DNA from: Rhizobium sp. AQ_MP
GTDB taxonomy: Bacteria > Pseudomonadota > Alphaproteobacteria > Rhizobiales > Rhizobiaceae
NCBI RefSeq assembly: GCF_014237835.1
Contig: NZ_JACJVI010000005.1
Coordinates: 248,001-312,000 of the forward strand
DNA: 64,000 nucleotides
Direction: 5' to 3'
Shown here: piece by piece, positions 53,782-62,461 of the stretch
Layout: every line of letters starts with the position of its first letter
How positions within the stretch are numbered: the first letter of the stretch is position 1
Program-made: the position numbers and the translations under genes
The notes under the pieces: generated by a model
What the model was told of the DNA's origin: nothing
Databases searched by the model: none
Seen by the model: only the letters and a program-made list of their open reading frames with translations

Positions 53782-54154
53782 TTTAGTGTCACGCCTCTCC
53801 TCAAGGGAGCGTCAAGCCTCAATCTTGGAGACCCGAATCTCCAAATACCTGGAACTGCGTTCCGGTGTCACCATGGTTGAATTGGCCCGCGATATCCCCG
53901 GATTTGCAGGCTCCGAAATGTGGGGGCGCGAAGACCAGAATGTGGTCCTTTGGGCGGACATGTCCCCCGCGGCAATATCCGCAATGAAGAACCTCATCGA
54001 GGCGGGCCGCATAGTTCCGACGGCGACAAACTGGCTTGTTTATAGCTTCGACGGCGGCGTGCTCGACATGCCCCTGGCCGATAGCGTCAGCCGCAAATAC
54101 AGCACGCCGCACTGGCTGCCCGTCGTATTTGCTGGCAGCAGGGAGGCCGTGTAA
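53765..54154 (+). CDS. Hypothetical 129-aa phage protein
   Basis: Starting at ATG 53765 (MNTAFDLVSRLSSRERQASI), the protein has a helical N-terminus and a compact C-terminal part (ATNWLVYSFDGGVLDMPLAD). I do not recognise it. Its stop overlaps the RepA-like start (taATGg), so the two are translationally coupled, which suggests a role in DNA replication or loading. Confidence 0.65.
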   Translation: MNTAFDLVSRLSSRERQASILETRISKYLELRSGVTMVELARDIPGFAGSEMWGREDQNVVLWADMSPAAISAMKNLIEAGRIVPTATNWLVYSFDGGVLDMPLADSVSRKYSTPHWLPVVFAGSREAV

Positions 54155-55398
54155 TGGCCCCATTGAAAAGCAAGGCGCCAAAGCGCGTTGAAGTTTCCGA
54201 TCTCGTTCTCGAGTTCCAGAACGCCATCATCGACTTGGACCTTGGGAATGGCGATGCCCGCGACTATGCGGAGGCGATTACCGCAGCCGCCACTCGGATG
54301 GAAGCCGGCATCCAAGCCCACGTCGACAAGCGCGTTGCCTATCGGCTACGCTTCACCGAGCCGGCCAATGACAACACGCCGCCTAAGCTCGTGTCCTCAG
54401 CTGATTTCGTTCGTGGTTTCCAGCCGCCCGACTACGCCATTGAGGGCATTGCACAGAAGGGCTTCGTCTACTCTCTAACGGCCAGCACCGGAACGGGCAA
54501 AACTGCCGTTGCACTTTTGCTTGCGCTTCTTACGGAACAGGGGCGGGAGCTTGCTGGCCGTGAGGTCTCGCAGGGGCGCGTTGTTTACTTCGCGGGCGAA
54601 AACCCCGATGACGTCGCAATGCGCTGGATTGGCATTTGTCACGAGCGTGGCTTGGACCCGACAAAGCTTGACGTGCATTTCATCACCGAGCGCTTTTCTA
54701 TTCCTGAAGCAATTGAAGCTATCCGCACTCAAGTCGAGGCGATCGGCGGTGCCGGCCTTGTCGTGGTTGACACGTCAGCCGCATACTTCCAAGGCGACGA
54801 CGAGAACGGCAACACCGCTCTTGGCGGACACGCTCGAGACTTGCGGGCGCTTACTACTCTGCCAGGCAGGCCGTGTGTTATCGTTCCCTGCCATCCGACA
54901 AAGAACGCCGCCAACGACAACCTGCTCCCACGCGGCGGCGGGGCCTTTATCGCCGAAATGGACGGCAACCTGACTTTGTCGAAGACTGGCGAGGCTGTCC
55001 GCCTTCACTGGCAGGGCAAGCACCGCGGGCCGGACTTCAAGCCGATATCTTTTCGCCTGCAGACAGTCAGCGCGCCTCAGTTGGTCGACAGCAAAGGCCG
55101 GCCGGTTCCAACCGTTATGGCGGTCCCCATGTCGGACGGCGAGTCGGCGGCCACACAGCGCCCCCTTGACGGGCCGAACAGGAAGGCCCTAGCGGCACTC
55201 CACGAGCTTTATGCGGATGGCGAGCCAGTGACTATGGCAAGCTGGCGGGCGAAGTGCCGGGAGGTGTTTGACGACGGCACGGGCAAGTCTCGTGGCACGC
55301 TGGACCAAAAGTTCAACCGGGCAAAGACGGCGCTACTTGAGCAGGGCCGTGTCGAGAAGGTTGACGAGGGCTTTGTCCCTATAGAGCCGGCACTTTAG
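54154..55398 (+). CDS. RepA-like hexameric helicase/primase-associated ATPase
   Basis: The 414-aa protein has a RecA/DnaB-type ATPase domain with Walker A TASTGTGKTAVA (about 109-120) and Walker B LVVVDTSAAYFQGDDENGN, as in plasmid RSF1010 RepA and AAA_25 phage helicases. A C-terminal winged-helix-like segment (DEGFVPIEPAL end) follows. It should unwind DNA at the element's origin. Directly downstream lies a dense cluster of GTAC palindromes, which could be that origin. Confidence 0.88.
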   Translation: MAPLKSKAPKRVEVSDLVLEFQNAIIDLDLGNGDARDYAEAITAAATRMEAGIQAHVDKRVAYRLRFTEPANDNTPPKLVSSADFVRGFQPPDYAIEGIAQKGFVYSLTASTGTGKTAVALLLALLTEQGRELAGREVSQGRVVYFAGENPDDVAMRWIGICHERGLDPTKLDVHFITERFSIPEAIEAIRTQVEAIGGAGLVVVDTSAAYFQGDDENGNTALGGHARDLRALTTLPGRPCVIVPCHPTKNAANDNLLPRGGGAFIAEMDGNLTLSKTGEAVRLHWQGKHRGPDFKPISFRLQTVSAPQLVDSKGRPVPTVMAVPMSDGESAATQRPLDGPNRKALAALHELYADGEPVTMASWRAKCREVFDDGTGKSRGTLDQKFNRAKTALLEQGRVEKVDEGFVPIEPAL

Positions 55399-55400
55399 CC

Positions 55401-55515
55401 ATGTACGGTGATGTACGCGTACATGTACGTACACGCGTACATCAACACATCACCGGCATCATCAGGCATGTATGTACGTGTACGGACTCTTATAGTCCGT
55501 ACATGCGTACATGCT
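55401..55515. repeat. GTAC palindrome cluster, candidate replication origin or control region
   Basis: Ten GTAC tetramers lie in about 110 bases, most as ATGTACG, GCGTACAT or similar. Outer arms CGGTGATGT (55406-55414) and ACATCACCG (55447-55455) enclose a nested set, and a separate perfect hairpin GTACGGACT-CTTAT-AGTCCGTAC lies at 55480-55502. No T tract follows, so it is not a normal terminator. Position next to the RepA-like gene suggests iterons. Confidence 0.7.
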
Positions 55516-55563
55516 TGAGCCCCGGTAAAATTAGAAATTCAAAAACCTGAGGAGAGAAAGCAC

Positions 55564-55746
55564 ATGACCAGCGTGATCCCCCTGACAGAAACATACAAAG
55601 GCCTCCACCCGACTAGCGGAAAAGAGGTGACGGTCGTCGGCATTGATGCCAGCGGCTACTCGCCGCGCCTTATCATCATCCGGAACGACTCTGCCGGCAT
55701 ACAGGCCGAGGTGGTCGATTATGTCGATGCACGGCGGGGAGCTTGA
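55564..55746 (+). CDS. Small 60-aa phage protein
   Basis: GAGGAGAG precedes the ATG. The product MTSVIPLTETYKGLHPTSGK, then EVTVVGIDASGYSPRLIIIR is a short beta-rich protein with no recognised family. It is the first gene after the GTAC cluster and overlaps the next gene by 26 bases. Confidence 0.65.
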   Translation: MTSVIPLTETYKGLHPTSGKEVTVVGIDASGYSPRLIIIRNDSAGIQAEVVDYVDARRGA

Positions 55747-56059
55747 CGCCACCCTGGCCACCGCCCTAAATCCGACCAACGGCCAGCGGTGGCCACCCAC
55801 AGGCGGCGGCAGGAGCAAAACCATGTCGCTTGGCGCAGGCGCTCGACGCCTATCGGAATATCAAAACCAGAAGATGACCGTCGGCTGTGATCGCTGCGGC
55901 TTGAGCCGACGTTACGACGGCAACGCTATGATTCGGAAACTCGGCCCTGACCTGGTGCTGCCAGACCTTCTGCGCCGGATAGCCAAGGCCGAAGGCTGCA
56001 GCTTGATAAACGCGCCGACGCCGAACGGCTTAAGATGCGGGCTGCGATATGGGCGATAA
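55721..56059 (+). CDS. Hypothetical 112-aa phage protein with CxxC motif
   Basis: The ATG at 55721 has GAGGTGG upstream. The protein includes MTVGCDRCGLSRRYDGNAMI, a single CxxC with further Cys residues (EGCS, LRCG) that could complete a zinc site, and then LGPDLVLPDLLRRIAK. Function is unknown; a small nucleic-acid-binding zinc protein is possible. Confidence 0.6.
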   Translation: MSMHGGELDATLATALNPTNGQRWPPTGGGRSKTMSLGAGARRLSEYQNQKMTVGCDRCGLSRRYDGNAMIRKLGPDLVLPDLLRRIAKAEGCSLINAPTPNGLRCGLRYGR

Positions 56060-56144
56060 AGTGTTGCTCACCATCATGTCGCTCATGATTGCCGCGACGC
56101 TTATCTCGGCGGGTGTGCAGGTAGTCTCCGTCGTCACTGCCTGA
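56049..56144 (+). CDS. Small 31-aa membrane peptide (putative)
   Basis: MGDKVLLTIMSLMIAATLIS continues as a hydrophobic helix to VVSVVTA and stop. It overlaps the preceding gene by 11 bases and the end of the convergent flagellin gene by 11 bases. A single-span phage peptide is plausible, but the frame is short. Confidence 0.45.
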   Translation: MGDKVLLTIMSLMIAATLISAGVQVVSVVTA

Positions 56145-57894
56145 ACAACGAAAGCACCATGTCAGCGCTAGTGTTTGCAATAGACAGCGACTGAATGGCC
56201 AACTGCTCTTGGGTCTGCTGGGCCTTCAAGCGTGTAGACGCCTCGTTCATGTCGGCGTCCACCAAACGTCCGATGCCCGAAGCTATACTGTCATAGAGTT
56301 TTGACGCAAATTCGCTCTGCATGTCGATCCGGCTTTGGACCGCGCCAAGCGCTGCTGCGCCGCTGACAGTTTTCTGGAGCATGTTATCTACTGCAGAAAT
56401 ATAGGATGACAGAGCGACGTTTCCGGTAGTGATGTCTATTCCCAAGAAATCGAACGTCGTAAGATCGTCGGGATCTGATGGAGATCCACCCGTCGTACGC
56501 TCATGTTTCGCGACATTGTCGATGAAGAATGTCGAGTTCAGTCCTTGATACGGACGAACTGCTGTGTTGATGTCTGCGTCGACTCTGCCTCCAGTGGCAC
56601 TGAAGAGTACGTCAGAACCCGATGTTACGTATGCCAAAACCGTTGCGTAGTCTGCAGCACTACCTATGCGCCCATCTGCTGTACCTAGTGCCGCGTCCAC
56701 AGCGGCCTTGTTTACCGTATGTGTGGTCACAGACATGGGGCCGCCGCCGGGAACTGACATCGCTAGCGTAAAAGAAAAGTATGCGTCATCCAGAACGCTG
56801 AAAGGGGATGTGAAGTTAAACGAGGCCTTCGGATATGGGTTATTCACTAGTTTTATGGGAGGCCTGTCGATTCCGAACGCATAGCCTCCCGCCAAATTAG
56901 ACATAACGTTGGATATCTGAATGCTATGGCCAATCTCACTCCCCTGATTAGGGATAATACTCACCTGAACGGCACCAAAACTATACGCGGCGTTTGACAG
57001 GACGCTGAGTGAACTTAAGTTGAAGGCGTAATCGATTACCGTCTTCAGCGCACTCTGGTTCGGAATTGCACCATCCACCCTTCCAAGCGCGGCGTTTACA
57101 ACGGACTGGTTTATAGTCACCTGCGCTGACTGCCCTGGCCCATATACGCTGCTATTCAATGTAGCATCGAAGGTTATCTCATCCGCCGCAGCAAATGTAA
57201 CTGGCCAAGAGGTGAGCACACCTGGATATGTGATTTCAGAATAGGCTAGTGCGCCGATGAAGGGATCGACGTCGATACCACCAACATCTTTTAGCCCGAC
57301 GCCGCCGGGCGCATTAGGATCCGGCATGGTGATTTCGAATCGCTGTTGAAGGATCGCGCCTCTACTCTTGTTGAACAGTGCTATGTCCGACAATTCAATA
57401 TTAGCTGTCTTCACACTAACTCCACCCGATCCATCTCTCACGAAGCTGGAAACGACGGATCTTTTGGCTGTGCTCAAATCTACATCAACGTTAAGCCAAT
57501 TCTGTCCACTGAAACTCGCGCTCTCCGAGATGCTAACCACCTGCTGCTTCAGTTGCTCAAGTTCCTCTTGGATCTTTGATCTGTCGACACCTTCTTCTGC
57601 TGCGGCGACGAGCTTGGCCTTAAACTCACTCAAAACGTCTGCAACGGCGGACATGCCGGCATAAGCTGTGTCGACGGTTGCTCCACCTAATCCAAGTGCG
57701 TCCTGCATGGCCGACAGGGCCATATTGTCAGACCGCATAGTGGTCGCCACGGACCAATATGCCGAATTGTCAGAAGCTTGGCTCACGCGCAGGCCGGTCG
57801 AGACTTCGCGTTGGGTAGTGGCCAAATTATCAGAAAGCGTGCGGAGTGTTTGAAGCGCTGCGGTGGCAGCAGTATTTGTCAAAATGCTTCTCAT
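56134..57894 (-). CDS. Flagellin encoded within the integrated element
   Basis: The conserved flagellin ends are intact: N-terminal D0/D1 (MRSILTNTAATAALQTLRTL, then VSTGLRVSQASDNSAYWSVA) and C-terminal D1/D0 (VQSRIDMQSEFASKLYDSIA, then IQSLSIANTSADMVLSLFRQ), of the rhizobial type. At 586 aa it is much longer than common rhizobial flagellins. The surface-exposed middle (about 140-490) holds two related units (SVVNAALGRVDGAI and AAVDAALGTADGRI). It is antisense to the phage genes and AT-richer than the backbone. It could be incorporated into the host filament. Confidence 0.92.
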   Translation of the reverse strand: MRSILTNTAATAALQTLRTLSDNLATTQREVSTGLRVSQASDNSAYWSVATTMRSDNMALSAMQDALGLGGATVDTAYAGMSAVADVLSEFKAKLVAAAEEGVDRSKIQEELEQLKQQVVSISESASFSGQNWLNVDVDLSTAKRSVVSSFVRDGSGGVSVKTANIELSDIALFNKSRGAILQQRFEITMPDPNAPGGVGLKDVGGIDVDPFIGALAYSEITYPGVLTSWPVTFAAADEITFDATLNSSVYGPGQSAQVTINQSVVNAALGRVDGAIPNQSALKTVIDYAFNLSSLSVLSNAAYSFGAVQVSIIPNQGSEIGHSIQISNVMSNLAGGYAFGIDRPPIKLVNNPYPKASFNFTSPFSVLDDAYFSFTLAMSVPGGGPMSVTTHTVNKAAVDAALGTADGRIGSAADYATVLAYVTSGSDVLFSATGGRVDADINTAVRPYQGLNSTFFIDNVAKHERTTGGSPSDPDDLTTFDFLGIDITTGNVALSSYISAVDNMLQKTVSGAAALGAVQSRIDMQSEFASKLYDSIASGIGRLVDADMNEASTRLKAQQTQEQLAIQSLSIANTSADMVLSLFRQ

Positions 57895-58212
57895 GATACT
57901 CGGTTAGCCAGAATCAATAAAACAACTTTCTAGTGCATTTCGCAGAGCTAAGGTTAATCAAAAGTGAAAATTATAGCTCAGATTACAAGAAATTTATGGT
58001 GCATTGTTGTTGAAGACGAGCTGTTGGGCAGCCACCCAGCCGGGCATCCACTTCCTTGCCGATTCGGCTTTCGCCAAACCCGCGGTCACCTCATGTGCAG
58101 AGTTTTTTCTGGGTTTTGATTTTTTTAATCAAACCCGCCTTTACCGGCAGGGGTCTTATTCTTATCTGCAATTTAGCATCCCTGATGTTTGAAAACCCGC
58201 TGCAGCGACAGC
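57895..58212. other. AT-rich region upstream of the flagellin gene
   Basis: On the minus strand TATAAT occurs about 80 bases before the flagellin start without a clear -35 partner. GGGTTTTGAT...ATCAAACCC at 58111-58136 forms a hairpin with a T-rich loop. No gene can be supported here; a 62-codon frame lacks a ribosome site. Confidence 0.45.
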
Positions 58213-59325
58213 ATGCGCAAAGATCCGAACAACGGACAGCGCTCTCGAACCTACGAGATCCACGTGAGAACTACTGCACAGCACCGCGCGGCCGTGGCCG
58301 CTTGGCGCGAACACGCGCCCGCAAACGATTCTGACATTTTCACCACTTCGAGATCGTCTTCACCTCGTCATGCCGGTCTATCCGATGACTTGGCCGTGAT
58401 CCTTAAATGGCGCGCCATTTCTCGTCCTCCCGCGGAACCGCTCCGCACAAACTGGTCGATTATACCGGCCAATGACAATTTCGAGGAAGAGGAGCGCGAC
58501 GACGAGCCGGCGCCGCCCATAGTCGAATGCGAGCACGAGATACGCCCGACCGTTGGAGCCCTGATGGCTGCGGTCAAAAACGTAGAGCTCGAACCTCATC
58601 GCCCAGGCCTCATAGACAGAAGACCCGTAGGCGGCGACATCGAGAAGCGTGGCGGACAGATTGTACGGCTTGGCGCGCTGCGCTTCGGGATCATGCCGAC
58701 TGTTGCAGATGGCACGACGACACGCCCTGGCAATAACCGGCAAATCATCTCATGGCGGGGAAAACGCCCGGTGGACCGCTTCGGACGAGCTAAGGGTGCA
58801 GATCTTGATGAAGAGGAGGAGTTTGCCAAGCGGCAACGCCTCGCCAACTGGCTCGGCTGCTACGCTGGGGAATTCATACCGCAGACTGCCGAAAGTCGAA
58901 GAAAGGCGCGAGAGCGTGCAAATCGCGTCAAAGATAGGCCGCTCCCGGCACTGCCGCCGACGACCATGCCGCTGAACGAAGCGAGGGCTTTCGCCGGTTT
59001 GCCACCAGTTGAGCAAGATCCCCGGCCAGTGCTCCCTACTGGATCGCTGGATGTCGGCGACATTTTCTCGTCATGGGTGGCCATGCCGAAGAAGGCGAAC
59101 CAGGGGGCAACGATCCGTGATGATGAGCATACCTTTGACCGTGCCGAAGTCGTTTCAAAACTACCGGCGCAAGACGTCACCGTACTGGATGCGGCCCTCA
59201 CGGCGCGCAACATGACCGACATTGGCAACGTGGTAGGGTTCGCAGGAAAAGTTGCGGAGCGGAAGGGGCGCCAGGCGCTGCAAGAAGCCTGCGAACGCCT
59301 TTCGAAGATTTTGTCAGCTGCATGA
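58213..59325 (+). CDS. Hypothetical phage protein, about 370 aa
   Basis: I do not recognise this protein. It is polar, with NDNFEEEERDDEPAPPI and an acidic stretch DLDEEEEFAKRQRL, and ends in a helical segment AERKGRQALQEACERLSKIL. The ATG at 58213 (MRKDPNNGQR) is chosen; a TTG lies at 58189, and neither has a good ribosome site. A strong intrinsic terminator follows 60 bases after the stop, so it ends a transcription unit before the structural genes. Confidence 0.7.
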   Translation: MRKDPNNGQRSRTYEIHVRTTAQHRAAVAAWREHAPANDSDIFTTSRSSSPRHAGLSDDLAVILKWRAISRPPAEPLRTNWSIIPANDNFEEEERDDEPAPPIVECEHEIRPTVGALMAAVKNVELEPHRPGLIDRRPVGGDIEKRGGQIVRLGALRFGIMPTVADGTTTRPGNNRQIISWRGKRPVDRFGRAKGADLDEEEEFAKRQRLANWLGCYAGEFIPQTAESRRKARERANRVKDRPLPALPPTTMPLNEARAFAGLPPVEQDPRPVLPTGSLDVGDIFSSWVAMPKKANQGATIRDDEHTFDRAEVVSKLPAQDVTVLDAALTARNMTDIGNVVGFAGKVAERKGRQALQEACERLSKILSAA

Positions 59326-59385
59326 GTCCCATTTTGCAGACTGGCGCGGATAATAGATATCGGGCCTCTCGTAGGGTTCCTAACT

Positions 59386-59411
59386 AGCCAGCCCTCGGGC
59401 TGGCTTTTTTC
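59386..59411 (+). terminator. Strong rho-independent terminator
   Basis: AGCCAGCCC-TC-GGGCTGGCT is a perfect nine-base stem followed by a run of T. It separates the 370-aa gene from the downstream packaging and head genes. Confidence 0.9.
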
Positions 59412-59556
59412 TTCCCCATTGCCGGAGGCGCGGATGTCCCGCCACGGCGATAAATCCACCCGCGCCGGCGACGCCGGGTGTCGATCGCGCGCCGGCCAGG
59501 CTTCGCGCTTGGCCGGTTGCTGCGTTTTCCTTTCTCCACTTATCTGGAATTTCATC

Positions 59557-60063
59557 ATGATGAAAAAAACACTGACCTCCGCCGAGGCGGAGGAGGTCAT
59601 CGCGGCTGAGCTATCAGTCTCGCCCTCAGTCGTGCGGGACACTGTCCGGCGACTTCGCGAGGCCGATCGCATCTCCTCCGGCCGAAAGGCCACATTTACG
59701 TCGCGCGAACTGGCGCGCATCATTTTGGCGCTATCCGCCAATCGGGCCGTTACCTGCGTAGCGGCAGAGATGCAGACCGGCGACCTGCCGCGCACTGCAG
59801 GCGACGGTGCCATCAATGCCGAAACCGAGCTTACGGACCTTCTGGACCAGGCAGCAGGTCTTGCCGGTGGGGACATCGACTTCCGGTCCGGTGACATCTT
59901 CCTGTCTGAAGGCGGCTTCATGACAGTCGCCGCCCGTCGCTTCGAAGCCGATCCAGTCACTCGGATCTACAAGCGCGGCTTCAGTAGCCCTGACCGCATG
60001 ACCCGGCTCGCGCTTATCCCGCTGCCACTGCTCAAGCGGTTGGCCACGCAAATCATCACTTGA
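59557..60063 (+). CDS. Hypothetical 168-aa phage protein with helix-turn-helix N-terminus
   Basis: MMKKTLTSAEAEEVIAAELS followed by VSPSVVRDTVRRLREADRIS suggests a winged-helix DNA-binding domain at the N-terminus; the rest (about 60-168) is unrecognised. The position just before head genes could fit a terminase-small-subunit-like role, but no evidence is decisive. A longer frame to 59419 has no ribosome site. Confidence 0.65.
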   Translation: MMKKTLTSAEAEEVIAAELSVSPSVVRDTVRRLREADRISSGRKATFTSRELARIILALSANRAVTCVAAEMQTGDLPRTAGDGAINAETELTDLLDQAAGLAGGDIDFRSGDIFLSEGGFMTVAARRFEADPVTRIYKRGFSSPDRMTRLALIPLPLLKRLATQIIT

Positions 60064-60072
60064 AGGTGACAC

Positions 60073-60648
60073 ATGAAGAATATCCCCCGGCCCGAAGAGC
60101 ATTCGGCCGACTTGATGGCTCTCGTTGAGCGCCAGACAGAGCTAATCAAACGGCAGGCGGCGAACCGACAAGAGCTCGCCGCGATCCATGCCAAGGCGGC
60201 AACGCCGCCGCAGGAGCACAAAGATCGCGTGGCTGCATTGGTCGCCGGTATCTCCTATGAGCCCCCCGCGGACGACCGCGATGCCATCGCGCGCCTGGTG
60301 CGGGAAGAGCGTGACATCAAAGACGCGCTTGACGAAATCGCCCTGAAGAAGAACGAGCTCACGCGGCAGGCTTCGGCGGCCATCGTGAAGAGTTTCCGAC
60401 CTGAGTATGAGGCAATCGCCACCGAGTTCTACTCGGCTCTTTGCCTGGCGGCCGCCGCTCACTGGAAGCTCGGCGCTCTTCGGAGAGACTTCATGCGAGC
60501 GGGTGTCGACCCCACGGGGCTCACGGACTTCGGCCGCGACTTCTTCGGAGCGCCGAGTGATCGAAACAACGACCTCGCTATCGACCTTCGTAAGGCGGCT
60601 CGCAACGGAGTGATCAAGGAAAGCCAAATCCCGGTGGGGTATCGCTAA
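60073..60648 (+). CDS. Hypothetical 191-aa helical phage protein
   Basis: GAAGGTGACAC precedes the ATG. The protein is mostly alpha-helical and charged (ALVERQTELIKRQAANRQEL, then REERDIKDALDEIALKKNEL), with likely coiled coils at about 15-45 and 75-105. It is unrecognised. Its stop overlaps the next start. Confidence 0.7.
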   Translation: MKNIPRPEEHSADLMALVERQTELIKRQAANRQELAAIHAKAATPPQEHKDRVAALVAGISYEPPADDRDAIARLVREERDIKDALDEIALKKNELTRQASAAIVKSFRPEYEAIATEFYSALCLAAAAHWKLGALRRDFMRAGVDPTGLTDFGRDFFGAPSDRNNDLAIDLRKAARNGVIKESQIPVGYR

Positions 60649-60788
60649 TGCAGACGGCAACCAAGAATGACGACCGCGGCCAGGAAGCAGAAGCTACCGA
60701 GGCGAAGGTACCAACGCCGCCGATTGGCCTGAAGGCCGCCACCCAACTGCTGAAATGGCTGGAGCGGCACGGTGGAAAAAAAGAATAG
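60648..60788 (+). CDS. Small 46-aa phage protein
   Basis: The ATG overlaps the previous stop (TAATG) and the end overlaps the prohead protease start by 17 bases. The product is acidic at first (MQTATKNDDRGQEAEATEAK) and then LKAATQLLKWLERHGG. Its packing between coupled genes supports real translation. Confidence 0.6.
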   Translation: MQTATKNDDRGQEAEATEAKVPTPPIGLKAATQLLKWLERHGGKKE

Positions 60789-61365
60789 CCTCTTCAAGCC
60801 AGTCATCACGGCGGACGGCACCTTCTCAGGCTATGGCGCAGTCTTCGACAACCTCGACAGTCACCGCGACGTCATCCGCCGCGGATCCTTCGAGAAGTCA
60901 CTGAGAGCTTGGCGCGTCAAGGGGCGACTGCCCACGATGAAGCTGATGCACGGCAGCAGCAGCAACCCCTTCAGGCACGACGACTTGCCCATCGGCGTTT
61001 GGACTGAGATGCGCGAGGATAATAGGGGTTTGTGGGTTGAGGGACGTCTCTTGGCGCTCGATACAGACCAGGGCAAGCGCTTGCTTAGCCTCATGCGTGC
61101 TGGTGTTCTGGACGGCCTCTCTATTGGCTTCGTTCCTGAGCGCACCTCAGTCGGCAAGGGCAACGTGAATCGCTACCTCGACGAGATCGACCTTCGGGAG
61201 CTCTCCCTCGTCGATGAGCCGTCCAACGACTTGGCCCGTGTCGTTCCCGTATCTGACTACGACGAGGCTGCAGAGCGATTGCGGCAAGCACTCGCGCAAA
61301 CATCGACAAAATCTGAACCAGTCGATCCGCTCGAGAAGTTGCGGGCAGCGCTGGCTAAGCTCTAA
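60772..61365 (+). CDS. HK97-family prohead protease
   Basis: A 197-aa S78-type capsid maturation protease. The pattern GTFSGYGAVFDNLDSHRDVI, then LMHGSSSNPF (catalytic His region) and VLDGLSIGFVPER (nucleophile Ser) is diagnostic. The GTG start follows GGAG by seven bases. It should cleave scaffold or capsid precursor during head assembly, yet a major capsid gene does not follow in the visible region, which is unusual. Confidence 0.92.
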   Translation: MEKKNSLFKPVITADGTFSGYGAVFDNLDSHRDVIRRGSFEKSLRAWRVKGRLPTMKLMHGSSSNPFRHDDLPIGVWTEMREDNRGLWVEGRLLALDTDQGKRLLSLMRAGVLDGLSIGFVPERTSVGKGNVNRYLDEIDLRELSLVDEPSNDLARVVPVSDYDEAAERLRQALAQTSTKSEPVDPLEKLRAALAKL

Positions 61366-61394
61366 TTCACCAACAATCACGATAGGAAAACACA

Positions 61395-61715
61395 ATGGCA
61401 TTTGCAGGACTTCACGTAACCACCGGCTACGTCGGCCCGAGCTACGGTCGCAACCTCATCAAGGGTGCGGCACTCCTCACACGCATCACTGGGAGTGAAT
61501 CGTTGGCCTCTGGCGGCACCACTACGCTGGTGGCGCCCGCAGACCACGAAGTTATGGGGCCGCCCATCTTCCGCGTTCAGGCGGCAGCGGATTCGTGGGT
61601 AGCGATCGGCCCGAGCCCGAACGCTTCGACCGGCGCTCGCACACTTTGCCGAGCCGGTGAAGATTATGACTTCTTTGCCGAGCCTGGCTGGAAGGTGGCC
61701 TGGGTGGCGGCGTAA
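61395..61715 (+). CDS. Small 106-aa phage protein, possible head decoration
   Basis: AGGAAAACACA precedes the ATG. The product (MAFAGLHVTTGYVGPSYGRN, then SLASGGTTTLVAPADHEVMG) is Gly/Ala/Thr-rich and beta-rich, as head-decoration or stabilisation proteins are. This is a guess from composition and position after the protease. Confidence 0.6.
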   Translation: MAFAGLHVTTGYVGPSYGRNLIKGAALLTRITGSESLASGGTTTLVAPADHEVMGPPIFRVQAAADSWVAIGPSPNASTGARTLCRAGEDYDFFAEPGWKVAWVAA

Positions 61716-61738
61716 CCGACAGGGGCCGGGGGCCTTCG

Positions 61739-61810
61739 ATGTTCAAACGGTCTCGCCCACGGACCGGCGCGGTCCCACATCGTGTATTCGTCTTGCCCCG
61801 GTTCAAATAA
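61739..61810 (+). CDS. Very small basic peptide, 23 aa (uncertain)
   Basis: MFKRSRPRTGAVPHRVFVLP followed by RFK is strongly basic and fits between two genes without overlap. There is no good ribosome site, so expression is doubtful. Confidence 0.25.
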   Translation: MFKRSRPRTGAVPHRVFVLPRFK

Positions 61811-61826
61811 AAATCTGGAGGCCCTG

Positions 61827-62177
61827 ATGGCCAAGGAAAGTGCGGCTTTCAGGGTGCCAAAGCACCTAGAAAAGCCTACCCAAACATGGGTTAAATCGGT
61901 CATTTCTGACTTCGATCTGGAAGAACATCACTTCAAGCTACTCGTCTTAGCCGCGGAGGCGTGGGATCGAGCGAACGCAGCGCGTCGTGTCGTTGAGGTC
62001 GAAGGGCTCACCTACAATGACCGCTTCGGGCAACCTAAGGCGCGTCCTGAAGTGGCCATTGAACGAGACAGCCGGATCGGCTTCGCCAGGCTGCTTCGTG
62101 AGCTCGCGCTAGACGGCGTAGACACCCCGGAAACACCGCGCCCACCGCGGACGGCTGACTACGGGAATCGACGCTAA
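61827..62177 (+). CDS. Possible phage terminase small subunit (P27-like)
   Basis: GGAGG lies five bases before the ATG. The 116-aa protein (FRVPKHLEKPTQTWVKSVIS, then LAAEAWDRANAARRVVEVEG) has the layout of P27-type terminase small subunits, with the characteristic AAEAWDRA and ALDG motifs. A large terminase gene would be expected next but is not seen. The stop overlaps the next start (TAATG). Confidence 0.7.
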   Translation: MAKESAAFRVPKHLEKPTQTWVKSVISDFDLEEHHFKLLVLAAEAWDRANAARRVVEVEGLTYNDRFGQPKARPEVAIERDSRIGFARLLRELALDGVDTPETPRPPRTADYGNRR

Positions 62178-62461
62178 TGCCAGTTCGCCGGAAAGTGAAC
62201 CGACGGCGCGCGTCGGCGTCTTTGGATGCTTGGTCGGTCTACCTAGAGGCCGGCTTTGACTTCTTCGAAGACTTGCCGTCGGCAGGCGTTCTCGTCGACG
62301 AAACCGGCAAGCCATCAATGGAAGACGCCGCAGAGGCTTGGCAAGCCTATGCGGACGATCTGCTGGCAATATGGGCCATCAGCCGACGCCATCACGAAAA
62401 CGACCCGTGGGCCGTTGAGCAGTTCGGATTGCCACGAGGGAGGTTGCGCCGATGCCGGTGA
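62177..62461 (+). CDS. Hypothetical 94-aa phage protein (MPVRR type)
   Basis: It begins MPVRRKVNRRRASASLDAWS with a basic N-terminus and continues as an acidic helical body (FDFFEDLPSAGVLVDETG). The N-terminus matches that of the next gene (MPVRRRQNRR). Unrecognised. It overlaps its neighbours at both ends. Confidence 0.65.
   Translation: MPVRRKVNRRRASASLDAWSVYLEAGFDFFEDLPSAGVLVDETGKPSMEDAAEAWQAYADDLLAIWAISRRHHENDPWAVEQFGLPRGRLRRCR

Noticed and set aside
55401-55515. CRISPR array
   Set aside because: The GTAC repeats are very short, palindromic and unevenly spaced, with no direct repeats and unique spacers, and no cas genes are present anywhere in the window.
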